DNA of 7,370 bases from an uncultured Helcococcus sp. (GCA_947253305.1 CAMXYZ010000049.1:1-7370); one strand, 5' to 3'; positions 1-5,994 are shown, counted from the stretch's first letter. Made by a program: numbers and translations. The notes: generated from the sequence alone by a model not told the origin.

Positions 1-1
1 A

Positions 2-295
2 TTGTTAATAATGTCTATTTTGGCCTATCTTTATTTTAATGATAGAGAAATTTCATTCATGCAAAAAATAATTAAGTCTTTAAGACCCGCAATAGCTGGT
101 TTAATATTTATAGCTACATTAGATATGATTCATTCATCAATATTTGATAATCTTGAGATTGCAATAAATAATGTTAATTATATTGCAGTAATCGGATTTA
201 TAGTAGGATTTATTCTATATATTAAAAAGATAGATATAATTAAAATATTTGTAATTGGAGCAGTACTCGGAATTTCATTGAGCTTTGTAATTTAA
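2..295 (+). CDS. Chromate transporter (CHR family), C-terminal part, cut by window edge
   Basis: This is the C-terminal part of a membrane protein; the reading frame is open to the window edge, so the true start lies outside. The visible 97 residues form three hydrophobic segments (roughly residues 30-42, 59-73 and 79-97) separated by short basic loops. The stretch SLRPAIAGLIF at residues 26-36 resembles the conserved 'LRPAvaGLI' region of CHR-family (ChrA-type) transporters, and the protein ends right after the last helix, as is usual there. In Firmicutes these proteins are often half-size (about 180-190 residues) and encoded as tandem pairs, so a partner gene may lie just upstream. Family members export chromate or related anions, but the real substrate in anaerobes is often unknown. 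It ends with TAA and converges on the nqr operon. The family call rests on remembered motif similarity in a fragment. Confidence 0.72.
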   Translation: MLIMSILAYLYFNDREISFMQKIIKSLRPAIAGLIFIATLDMIHSSIFDNLEIAINNVNYIAVIGFIVGFILYIKKIDIIKIFVIGAVLGISLSFVI

Positions 296-358
296 TATAT
301 TGGGAATATTATCATTGATGGATTTTCAATAATATATTTATATGAATAAGTATTAAAA

Positions 359-398
359 AAAGGATATAATGAAAAATAAAATTTTCATTATATCCTTT
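359..398 (-). terminator. Rho-independent terminator of the nqr operon (possibly bidirectional)
   Basis: A perfect 17-bp inverted repeat (arms 359-375 and 382-398) encloses a 6-base loop. Read on the minus strand, the stem is followed directly by further T residues, giving a run of seven T, and it lies about 45 bases after the nqrF stop. On the plus strand the stem is followed only by a broken T-rich stretch (AATTTATTTT). It could therefore also stop transcription of the converging chromate transporter gene, but less efficiently. Confidence 0.9.
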
Positions 399-443
399 AA
401 TTTATTTTAAATCTTTACTAATTTATCTTAATAGACTTATTCA

Positions 444-1562
444 TTAGAATTCATCGAAGTAGATAAAGTCTTTATCAACATTTTTAGCTACTAATGATTT
501 AACTATTCCTTCAATCATAACTGGTGAACCACATAGATAAGCTGTATATGTCTTATCTTCTTCAATATATTTATCTATTGAATTATTAACTCTACCAGTA
601 TCACCTTCCCAATTGTCTTCAGGATTTGGTCTAGATAATGTTGGCATAAATTTGAAATCGTATAATTTTTCTTCAAACATCTTCATTTCATCTACCAAGA
701 ATAAATCATCTTTTGTTCTAGCACCGAAATAGAATCTTGCTTTTTTCTTAATATCATTATCTAACATATGATAAAGTATTGATCTAATTGGTGCAAAACC
801 TGTACCAGCTGCTACCATTACAATTTCATCTCTATCATCATCAGTATAGTAGAAGTCACCAAATGGTCCTACTAAAGTTACTTTATCCCCTACTTCTAAT
901 ACTTTGTGAACATAAGTAGATACTCTTCCTTCTAAAACTTGACCAACTAGTAATTCAACATGTTTGTGATCTTTAATTGATGATGCTATAGAATATGCTC
1001 TATCCCAAGATTCATCTTGTCCTTGATATCCATCTCCACCCTTATATGGTTTTGATTGTAATTGGATGAATTGTCCAGGCTTGAAGTTAATTTCTACCCC
1101 TTCTGGAAGTTCCATTCTGATTTTAACAATTCTATCAGTCATCATTTCTTTTTCTACTAATGTAGCTTCAAATTCTGCTACATTGAATAAATCTTCTGGA
1201 ATTTCAATTTCTAAGTCTTCTTTAGCCTTAACTTGGCAACATAGTCTAACGTTTGTGTCAAGTTCAGTTTTACTTAATAGTGGCTTTTCTGTAGCTAATA
1301 CTGGGCCTCCTCCAGAATTAATAACAGCTTTACAATAACCACATGTTCCTTTACCACCACAAGCTGATGGTAAAAATATTTTTTCATTTTTAAGAGCATT
1401 TAATACGGTTTGTCCACCTTCTATTTGATACTCTTTTTCTTTATTAATTCTTAAATTAACAATTCCATAGTCATTTAAGAATTTATCTGCTACTGTAAGT
1501 AAAATTGCGAATCCTGCTGAGATTAACGCAACTATACCTGTTGTAGATAATATTTCTTGCAT
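444..1562 (-). CDS. nqrF: Na+-translocating NADH:quinone oxidoreductase subunit F (NADH-oxidising flavoprotein)
   Basis: This is the electron-entry subunit of Na+-NQR. It oxidises NADH on the cytoplasmic side and passes electrons from FAD to a 2Fe-2S cluster. One N-terminal membrane helix (residues 4-24) is followed by a plant-type ferredoxin domain (about 35-125). Its cluster cysteines C68, C74 and C77 (C-x5-C-x2-C) and C109 (in RLCCQV) match those of Vibrio NqrF. The FAD domain carries RAYS at 188-191, and the NAD-binding domain has GTGFAPIRS at 253-261 and CGSP at 344-347. The C-terminus ends FDEF, like the LDDF-type end of known NqrF. At 372 residues it is shorter than Vibrio NqrF (about 407), mostly through a smaller loop before RAYS. 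It is the last gene of the operon, starting 12 bases after nqrE behind an AGAGGAGA ribosome site, with the terminator downstream. NqrF rather than RnfC/RnfB is clear from the domain order. Confidence 0.95.
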   Translation of the reverse strand: MQEILSTTGIVALISAGFAILLTVADKFLNDYGIVNLRINKEKEYQIEGGQTVLNALKNEKIFLPSACGGKGTCGYCKAVINSGGGPVLATEKPLLSKTELDTNVRLCCQVKAKEDLEIEIPEDLFNVAEFEATLVEKEMMTDRIVKIRMELPEGVEINFKPGQFIQLQSKPYKGGDGYQGQDESWDRAYSIASSIKDHKHVELLVGQVLEGRVSTYVHKVLEVGDKVTLVGPFGDFYYTDDDRDEIVMVAAGTGFAPIRSILYHMLDNDIKKKARFYFGARTKDDLFLVDEMKMFEEKLYDFKFMPTLSRPNPEDNWEGDTGRVNNSIDKYIEEDKTYTAYLCGSPVMIEGIVKSLVAKNVDKDFIYFDEF

Positions 1563-1574
1563 AATAGTCTCCTC

Positions 1575-2159
1575 TTATTGGATTTGAACCATTCCGGAAA
1601 ATCCGATAAATGCCATCGCCATAATACCTGTAATAATTAATGTTATCGGAGCACCTTGTAAACCCTTAGGTAGTGAGTTTTCGTTGAACTTAGTTCTAAC
1701 TCCAGCCATAGCAACTATAGCTAATGCCCAACCTAATCCTGAACCGATACCAAATAATAATGATTGTAAGAAATCATATTCTCTTGATACCATAAATAAT
1801 GATACTCCTAAAATAGCACAGTTAACTGTAATTAATGGTAAAAATATACCTAGTGCATAATATAAATTTGGAATATATCTTTCAAGTACCATTTCTAATA
1901 CTTGCACGAACGCAGCTATTACAATGATAAATATAATATATGAAAGATACTCAATTCCTAATGATACAAGCAAATTATTCATAAAATAGTTTAGTACTGT
2001 TGTTATCGCCAATACAAATGTTACTGCGATTCCTAAACCAGCTGCTGTTTCAACTTCTTTACTTACAGCAATAAATGAACACATACCTAAAAAGTTACTG
2101 AATATCATATTACTTGTAAATATTGAAGCAAAGAATATAATAAACGGATTAATATACAT
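1575..2159 (-). CDS. nqrE: Na+-translocating NADH:quinone oxidoreductase subunit E
   Basis: This is an integral membrane subunit of about six helices, homologous to RnfA and paired in inverted topology with NqrD. The two subunits hold an iron-sulfur centre in the middle of the membrane that carries electrons from the NqrF cluster to the FMN of NqrC. The expected ligands are present: C27 (in LGMCSF) and C114 (in the hallmark LPLITVNCAI). E89 and E93 sit in the VLEMVLERY stretch, which matches the conserved acidic region of the family. The 194-residue length is normal. The ATG overlaps the nqrD stop (TAATG), suggesting translational coupling, and a strong AAGGAGG site lies 7 bases upstream. By sequence alone RnfA would be nearly indistinguishable; the linked nqrF decides the name. 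Confidence 0.93.
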   Translation of the reverse strand: MYINPFIIFFASIFTSNMIFSNFLGMCSFIAVSKEVETAAGLGIAVTFVLAITTVLNYFMNNLLVSLGIEYLSYIIFIIVIAAFVQVLEMVLERYIPNLYYALGIFLPLITVNCAILGVSLFMVSREYDFLQSLLFGIGSGLGWALAIVAMAGVRTKFNENSLPKGLQGAPITLIITGIMAMAFIGFSGMVQIQ

Positions 2160-2776
2160 TATTTTGCCTCCTTAGATTTTGTTTCATCTTTGTGCATGTG
2201 ATTATACATTGCCCACATTATTAATGGAAGAATGAAGAATGCTCCAGGTGGCATTATCATTAGAGTCCATGTTGTGAAACCTTCTGGCATAATTTGATAA
2301 CCTAAAATAGTTCCAAATCCTAGTAATTCTCTAACAACTGCTACCGCTAATAAAACTAATGTGTATCCAGCCCCTGCTGATACACCATCTACGAATGAAG
2401 CTATTGGCTTATTTTGCATAGCAAAAGCTTCAGCTCTACCCATTATAATACAGTTTGTAATAATCAAACCAACATAAGGTCCTAAAGTCTTACTCATATC
2501 TGGCATATAAGCTTTTAATATCATATCTACAATAATAACGAAAAATGATATTATGAATACTTGAACAACCATTCTTATATGGCCAGGTGTATAATCTTTA
2601 ATCATAGATATAATTAATGATGATAAACCTGTAGTAAACATTAAAGCTACACCCATAACTAATGAGTTCATTGTATTGTTTGTTACAGCTAAAGCTGAAC
2701 ATATACCTATAATTTGTAATAAGACAGGATTATCATATAATAATTGATCTTTAAATATCTTAATATATTTATTCAT
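2159..2776 (-). CDS. nqrD: Na+-translocating NADH:quinone oxidoreductase subunit D
   Basis: This is an integral membrane subunit with about six helices, homologous to RnfE and the structural partner of NqrE. C26 (in IGICSAL) and C109 (in GLIITNCIIMG) correspond to the NqrD ligands of the membrane-embedded iron-sulfur centre. The stretch GRAEAFAM (113-120) followed by DG (130-131) and RELLG (149-153) is the family signature. D84 in IIVDMILKAY matches the conserved membrane aspartate studied in Vibrio NqrD. The 205-residue length is typical, and the C-terminal tail is charged and cytoplasmic. The start codon overlaps the nqrC stop by one base (TAATG), with a GGGGAGG site 9 bases upstream inside nqrC. 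As with NqrE, only context separates it from RnfE. Confidence 0.93.
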   Translation of the reverse strand: MNKYIKIFKDQLLYDNPVLLQIIGICSALAVTNNTMNSLVMGVALMFTTGLSSLIISMIKDYTPGHIRMVVQVFIISFFVIIVDMILKAYMPDMSKTLGPYVGLIITNCIIMGRAEAFAMQNKPIASFVDGVSAGAGYTLVLLAVAVVRELLGFGTILGYQIMPEGFTTWTLMIMPPGAFFILPLIMWAMYNHMHKDETKSKEAK

Positions 2777-3360
2777 TAATTAGATCCTCCCCTTATCTTT
2801 AAAAATTCTTGTAAATCTTCGTCAACAAGATTTATAACTGAATTTGAGGTTAATGTAGCACCTGAAATAGCATCAATATCGGATTTTAAATTGTCAGTAT
2901 GAGCTCCCCTATATTGAGATTTATAGAATTCTTCTTCAATACGTCCGCCTAGTCCAGGTGTTTCTTGTTGCTCTATAAAGTCAATACCTACTAATTCAGA
3001 TAAATCACTCTTAATTCCCATATATCCTTTTACTGGTCCCCATAATCCAGAACCATTAAAAGCAAATGCATATGCTTCAACTTTATTATCTACCTCATAT
3101 ACATATACTGGCTCATCGTTGAATTTTTCGGCATCAACTTTAACTCTTTCATCAAATGTCTTTATAATGCCTTCTGGTGTATTATCGTGCTCTATTGAAA
3201 ATACATAAAGAATTTTTTCTTTTAAATCCAATTCTCTATTCTGAGCTACTATAGGCTTAGTTTGTTGATTAATAACAGCCAGTATAAATGTTAAAATTGC
3301 TGTTAGTATAATCATAAATACTGTAGGATATATAAGTGATTTTTTCTTTCTGTTTTCCAT
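2776..3360 (-). CDS. nqrC: Na+-translocating NADH:quinone oxidoreductase subunit C (covalent FMN protein)
   Basis: This subunit has one membrane anchor and carries a covalently bound FMN on the outer face of the membrane, accepting electrons from the NqrD/E centre and handing them to NqrB. Residues 1-8 are basic, a single helix spans about 12-31, and the rest is an extracytoplasmic FMN-binding domain. The flavinylation motif D-x-x-S-G-A-T occupies residues 163-169, with T169 the predicted attachment site for an ApbE-type flavin transferase. ETPGLGGR at 133-140 is the other conserved loop, and GLWGPVKG (105-112) is typical of the family. At 194 residues it is much shorter than Vibrio NqrC (about 257) and near RnfG size. 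It starts with ATG one base after the nqrB stop, behind AAGGAGG with 6-base spacing. No apbE gene is present in the window. Confidence 0.92.
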   Translation of the reverse strand: MENRKKKSLIYPTVFMIILTAILTFILAVINQQTKPIVAQNRELDLKEKILYVFSIEHDNTPEGIIKTFDERVKVDAEKFNDEPVYVYEVDNKVEAYAFAFNGSGLWGPVKGYMGIKSDLSELVGIDFIEQQETPGLGGRIEEEFYKSQYRGAHTDNLKSDIDAISGATLTSNSVINLVDEDLQEFLKIRGGSN

Positions 3361-3361
3361 C

Positions 3362-4369
3362 TTATACCTCCTTCGCCTTTGCTTTTTGAGCTTCTAAAGC
3401 TTTTTTAGCTAATCTTTTTTTCTTATTTATATCTGCAAATACATAGTCAATAATTGGTCCAAATACTTCTGCGATTAATATTGCAAACATCATACCTTCT
3501 GGGAAGTTTGCAAATGATCTTATAAGTACTGTTGAAACTCCAACTATAATTCCATAAATCCACTTTGCCTGACTTTGCTTTGGTGCTGAAATTGGATCTG
3601 TGACCATAAATACTGAACCAAACATAAATCCACCAACTAACATTCCTTCAAGTGGTGGTAATACATTTGCATCAAATCCTAATACAATCAATAGATAAGA
3701 TATACCTAAAAATCCTATCATAGTTGAAAGCATTAATTCCCAAGAAGCTATCTTCTTATAAATCATATATGCCCCACCAAGTAAAATTAATAATACTGAG
3801 ATTTCACCAATAGATCCACCATGATTACCTAATAATAATGTTAATGGACTATATGTAGCACCATTTGTTGCTATATCAACCATTGGTGTTGCACTTGTTG
3901 ATGTATCAATCAACGGCGTAATCCATTTTGTGAATCCACCTAGACCACTAACGAAGCTTTGTGAATTTGCTGCTTCATTCCATCTAAGCATATATCCTGG
4001 AAAGTTAATATAGATAAATGCTCTACCAACTATCGCAGGGTTGAAAGGATTACGTCCGAATCCTCCAAATACTTCTTTACCGAAGAATATTGCTGCAGCC
4101 ACACCTACACCAGAAATCCAGAATGGAATTTGTGGTGGCAATGTCATTGTGAGAATTGTTGCAGTTACAAATGCAGCTTCTGTAACTTTATTCTTATTGT
4201 ACATTAGTCTTTCACATATGTACTCTACTCCGGAAGCTACTACTATATTGAATGCTAGTAAAGCTAATACTCTCCATCCAAATACATAGATTCCGTAAAT
4301 AATAATTGGTGCTAATGCAATAAGAACAGTTCTCATCATCTTTTGTTTCTGAAAATATTTAGAATACAA
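3362..4369 (-). CDS. nqrB: Na+-translocating NADH:quinone oxidoreductase subunit B (TTG start)
   Basis: This is the large membrane subunit, homologous to RnfD, which carries a covalent FMN and, in characterised enzymes, riboflavin and the quinone site. About ten hydrophobic segments are visible. KEVFGGFGRNPFNPAIVGRAF (98-118), GGSIGEIS (184-191), MVTDPISA (255-262), YPEGMM-like FPEGMM (289-294) and the KKRLAKK tail match Vibrio NqrB well. The flavinylation motif is D155-T-S-T-S-A-T161, with Ser where Gly is usual. It has 335 residues against about 415 in Vibrio: the N-terminal extension and an early loop are missing, making it RnfD-like in length. The start is TTG; AGGGAGG lies 6 bases before it, whereas the first ATG codons (residues 11-12) have no ribosome site. 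It is the first nqr gene, 64 bases after the DUF4250 stop, and no nqrA precedes it. Confidence 0.93.
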   Translation of the reverse strand: MYSKYFQKQKMMRTVLIALAPIIIYGIYVFGWRVLALLAFNIVVASGVEYICERLMYNKNKVTEAAFVTATILTMTLPPQIPFWISGVGVAAAIFFGKEVFGGFGRNPFNPAIVGRAFIYINFPGYMLRWNEAANSQSFVSGLGGFTKWITPLIDTSTSATPMVDIATNGATYSPLTLLLGNHGGSIGEISVLLILLGGAYMIYKKIASWELMLSTMIGFLGISYLLIVLGFDANVLPPLEGMLVGGFMFGSVFMVTDPISAPKQSQAKWIYGIIVGVSTVLIRSFANFPEGMMFAILIAEVFGPIIDYVFADINKKKRLAKKALEAQKAKAKEV

Positions 4370-4375
4370 AATACA

Positions 4376-4382
4376 CCTCCCT
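4376..4382 (-). promoter_or_regulatory. Ribosome binding site that fixes the TTG start of nqrB
   Basis: Read on the minus strand this is AGGGAGG, followed by six bases and then TTG at 4369-4367. The strength and spacing support initiation at TTG rather than at the ATG codons 30 bases further in. I could not find a convincing -35/-10 pair in the short AT-rich gap between the DUF4250 stop and this site, so nqrB may be read from the promoter upstream of the DUF4250 gene. Confidence 0.75.
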
Positions 4383-4433
4383 AAAATAATTTTGTATTAA
4401 ATTATTAATTGTTTTTAATATTTTTAAAAGTAA

Positions 4434-4619
4434 CTATATTTCAATTAATCTATTATGATCTCTGTCATATTTAAAACCAAATTTATTAATCTTATTTATG
4501 AAAAGATTTTTATCGATATTTTCACTCAAGCATAAATCGTTTAAATCTTTGTAATAATCTCTTAATTTCATATTTATAATACTATAAAATATGTCCTTAT
4601 CTAATTTTAAATAATCCAT
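4434..4619 (-). CDS. Small DUF4250-family protein (61 residues)
   Basis: This is a small, soluble, charged protein that I recognise as DUF4250-like. NMKLRDYY (16-23), a leucine-rich stretch ending in C30, an acidic region with a D-x3-L spacing (36-40), and GFKYD plus N56 near the end fit the family's usual pattern and its length of about 55-65 residues. The family is common in Firmicutes and has no established function that I know of. It starts with ATG behind AAGAGGTAG at good spacing and ends in TAG, 64 bases before the nqrB TTG on the same strand. No hairpin terminator lies between, so co-transcription with nqr is plausible. There is no signal peptide or membrane helix, and a single cysteine. 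No role in the Nqr complex can be read from the sequence. Confidence 0.8.
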   Translation of the reverse strand: MDYLKLDKDIFYSIINMKLRDYYKDLNDLCLSENIDKNLFINKINKFGFKYDRDHNRLIEI

Positions 4620-4700
4620 TTTTCTACCTCTTTTATAGAATATATAATTAAATTTAACTTTTAAATAAATATATAAACTAATATAATAATTGCATATTTA

Positions 4701-4711
4701 ATAATATCACA
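4701..4711 (-). promoter_or_regulatory. Candidate extended -10 promoter for the DUF4250 gene (and possibly nqr)
   Basis: On the minus strand this reads TGTGATATTAT, a match to the Gram-positive extended -10 form TRTGN-TATAAT with one mismatch. No good -35 hexamer stands at 16-18 bases, which extended -10 promoters tolerate. Transcription would begin near 4694, giving a leader of about 75 bases before the DUF4250 ATG. AT richness makes chance matches likely, so this is a moderate call. Confidence 0.45.
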
Positions 4712-4713
4712 TT

Positions 4714-4732
4714 TTTACAATATTTGTGTAAA
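4714..4732. promoter_or_regulatory. Palindrome over the -35 region of the DUF4250 promoter (candidate operator)
   Basis: TTTACAATATTTGTGTAAA is an inverted repeat of the form TTTACA-N7-TGTAAA. It lies two bases upstream of the candidate extended -10 element and covers the position of the -35 box. The placement suits a repressor or other regulator. It does not fit the Rex consensus (TTGTTAA-N4-TTAACAA type) or the NrdR box closely, so I cannot name the regulator. Confidence 0.35.
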
Positions 4733-4754
4733 TAATTTAAATTTAAAATAAAAA

Positions 4755-4773
4755 AGCAGGAATTAATCCTGCT
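4755..4773 (-). terminator. Rho-independent terminator of the CAT/E2-fold gene
   Basis: A 7-bp stem (AGCAGGA, 4755-4761, with TCCTGCT, 4767-4773) has a 5-base loop. On the minus strand it is followed by six T including the last stem base, then A and TTTT. It begins five bases after the stop codon of the upstream gene, and so separates that gene from the DUF4250-nqr unit. Confidence 0.88.
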
Positions 4774-4778
4774 AAAAA

Positions 4779-5624
4779 TTATTGCTTATTAATATTATGT
4801 TCTAATCTCTTTGGGTCATTCACATATCTAAAGAATGTTCTCATGGCTGAAGCCCAATAAAATCCATCACAAATTCTTTCATCACCAACAAAGGCAATAT
4901 TTAAGAATTTAGCTTCTACAAATTCATCTTTTTTCTTTACTACTCTTCTGGTCTTCTTACCAATTGAAATAAATGAACCTATATTTCCAAAATTATAAAT
5001 ATGATGATAAGCTGCATCTAAACCAATTGAACCTAAATTAGTAATAAATGAAGATGCGTGAAATGGACTTGCATCTAACAAAGACTTAGGAAGCATATTC
5101 CACTTATCCATTTGTTTTAATACGCCTACAAAGAATTTTAAGATAGGTGTAGGTATATGATTTAAGCTTGCAACAAATTTATCGGTAGCATTATTGCCTT
5201 GTGTTTCAGCATTTTTCTCAGACTCAATTTTTTTATTAATTAACTCTTTTACTTCTGATGGAGATTCATGTCCCTCAAACACAAATTTTAATGACGCTTC
5301 ATCACCTTCTAAGCTCATCTCCTTTTTTACAACCATGGATATTACTATCTCATTTCTCATATAATAATTACCATTCATTATAAATTGATTGAGTTTTGGC
5401 ATTTCATAAAGTGTCCTTATAATTGCAGCATAAATAATATGCATATAAGATAATCTATTTCCTGTTTCAAAATAAACTTCTCTTATATATTCATCCAGAT
5501 TAGATAAATCTATTTCTTCTTTAAGAAATACAAATGCATCATTTCTTTCTTTCATAATTAATGGTATAAATCTCATGAATGAATCTACTTTGATTTTATG
5601 ACCGTCGCCTCTTCTAAAAAACAT
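4779..5624 (-). CDS. Stand-alone CAT/E2-fold acyltransferase-like protein (2-oxo acid dehydrogenase E2 catalytic-domain family)
   Basis: This 281-residue protein resembles the catalytic domain of 2-oxo acid dehydrogenase E2 acyltransferases and chloramphenicol acetyltransferase, without any lipoyl or E1/E3-binding domain. Visible elements are an N-terminal basic segment, the 'FxxLIMKERNDAFVFLKEEID' type first strand (about 19-39), a helix with AAIIRTLYEMPKLNQFI (66-82), and SSFITNLGSIGLDAAYHHIYNFGN (191-214). The last of these corresponds to the E2 'tNlGsiG' strand. The active-site motif DHRxxDG of E2 appears as D248-E-R-I-C-D-G254, so the catalytic histidine is replaced by Glu249. That argues against ordinary acyl transfer and makes the substrate unknown. 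From memory, related short clostridial proteins also carry DERICDG, suggesting a subfamily trait rather than damage. The start is ATG behind AGGAG at 5-base spacing. It is a single-gene unit with its own promoter and terminator. No E1 or E3 genes are nearby. Confidence 0.8.
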   Translation of the reverse strand: MFFRRGDGHKIKVDSFMRFIPLIMKERNDAFVFLKEEIDLSNLDEYIREVYFETGNRLSYMHIIYAAIIRTLYEMPKLNQFIMNGNYYMRNEIVISMVVKKEMSLEGDEASLKFVFEGHESPSEVKELINKKIESEKNAETQGNNATDKFVASLNHIPTPILKFFVGVLKQMDKWNMLPKSLLDASPFHASSFITNLGSIGLDAAYHHIYNFGNIGSFISIGKKTRRVVKKKDEFVEAKFLNIAFVGDERICDGFYWASAMRTFFRYVNDPKRLEHNINKQ

Positions 5625-5651
5625 CTCTTCTCCTAAAATTAATCTTTCTAC

Positions 5652-5679
5652 ATTATATACTATATTGAGATTTTTTCAT
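5652..5679 (-). promoter_or_regulatory. Promoter of the CAT/E2-fold gene
   Basis: On the minus strand a perfect TATAAT (-10, at 5652-5657) is preceded by ATGAAA (-35, 4 of 6 matches, at 5674-5679) with a 16-base spacer. Transcription would start near 5645, leaving a leader of about 20 bases that carries the AGGAG ribosome site. Confidence 0.6.
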
Positions 5680-5941
5680 ACTAAAGAAATATTTATGATA
5701 GATTAATTGATTAATTATCTTGAATTGTTAATTTTTTTTAATAAATGTCTATACTGTCTTTTTAATAAAAATTATGTATAAATATAACTTTATGTCAATT
5801 TTTTATATTATCCCTTATTGTGTAAACTAATTAATCTTTAACAATTATCAACTTATTATATCTAAAAATAGACAATGAAAACAATTGCATAAATTCATTG
5901 ATATTCTTAATCTCCTGTCTCTTATAATAATTGAAAATTTA

Positions 5942-5970
5942 TTGACATAAAATTCTTTTAAGTATATGAT
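5942..5970 (+). promoter_or_regulatory. Strong sigma-A promoter of the sugar-binding protein gene
   Basis: A perfect -35 TTGACA (5942-5947) and a near-perfect -10 TATGAT (5965-5970) are separated by the ideal 17 bases. The start would be about A5977, giving a leader of roughly 44 bases that contains the cre-like operator and an AGGAGG ribosome site at 6011-6016. This is the best promoter in the window, in keeping with an abundant binding protein. Confidence 0.85.
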
Positions 5971-5980
5971 ATGTTTATAA

Positions 5981-5994
5981 TGCAACCGCTTCCA
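5981..5994 (+). promoter_or_regulatory. cre-like operator (CcpA or a MalR-type LacI-family regulator)
   Basis: TGCAACCGCTTCCA matches the catabolite-responsive element pattern TGNAANCGNTNNCA at every fixed position. It departs only from the usual A/T at position 3. It lies at about +5 to +18 of the predicted transcript, where a bound LacI-family protein would block initiation or early elongation. CcpA-mediated glucose repression or a local maltose-type repressor would both fit the sugar-binding gene it precedes; the sequence does not decide between them. Confidence 0.65.

Noticed and set aside
305..335. Second weak hairpin just after the chromate transporter stop
   Set aside because: The arms pair only with a 3-base bulge and are almost all A-T, and no T run follows; the perfect hairpin at 359-398 explains termination better.
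1066..1338. Plus-strand open frame of 90 codons inside nqrF
   Set aside because: It is antisense to a clearly conserved gene, with no ribosome site; it is a shadow of nqrF codon bias.
4041..4289. Plus-strand open frame of 82 codons inside nqrB
   Set aside because: It is antisense to conserved NqrB motifs and has no start signals of its own.
4370..4433. Possible separate promoter or terminator between the DUF4250 gene and nqrB
   Set aside because: No acceptable -35/-10 pair and only weak A-T hairpins are visible; reporting one would be guesswork.
5723..5846. Distant inverted copies AATTGTTAA and TTAACAATT, resembling Rex half-sites
   Set aside because: They are more than 100 bases apart rather than 4, so they do not form a Rex operator, and such 9-base AT-rich matches are expected by chance here.
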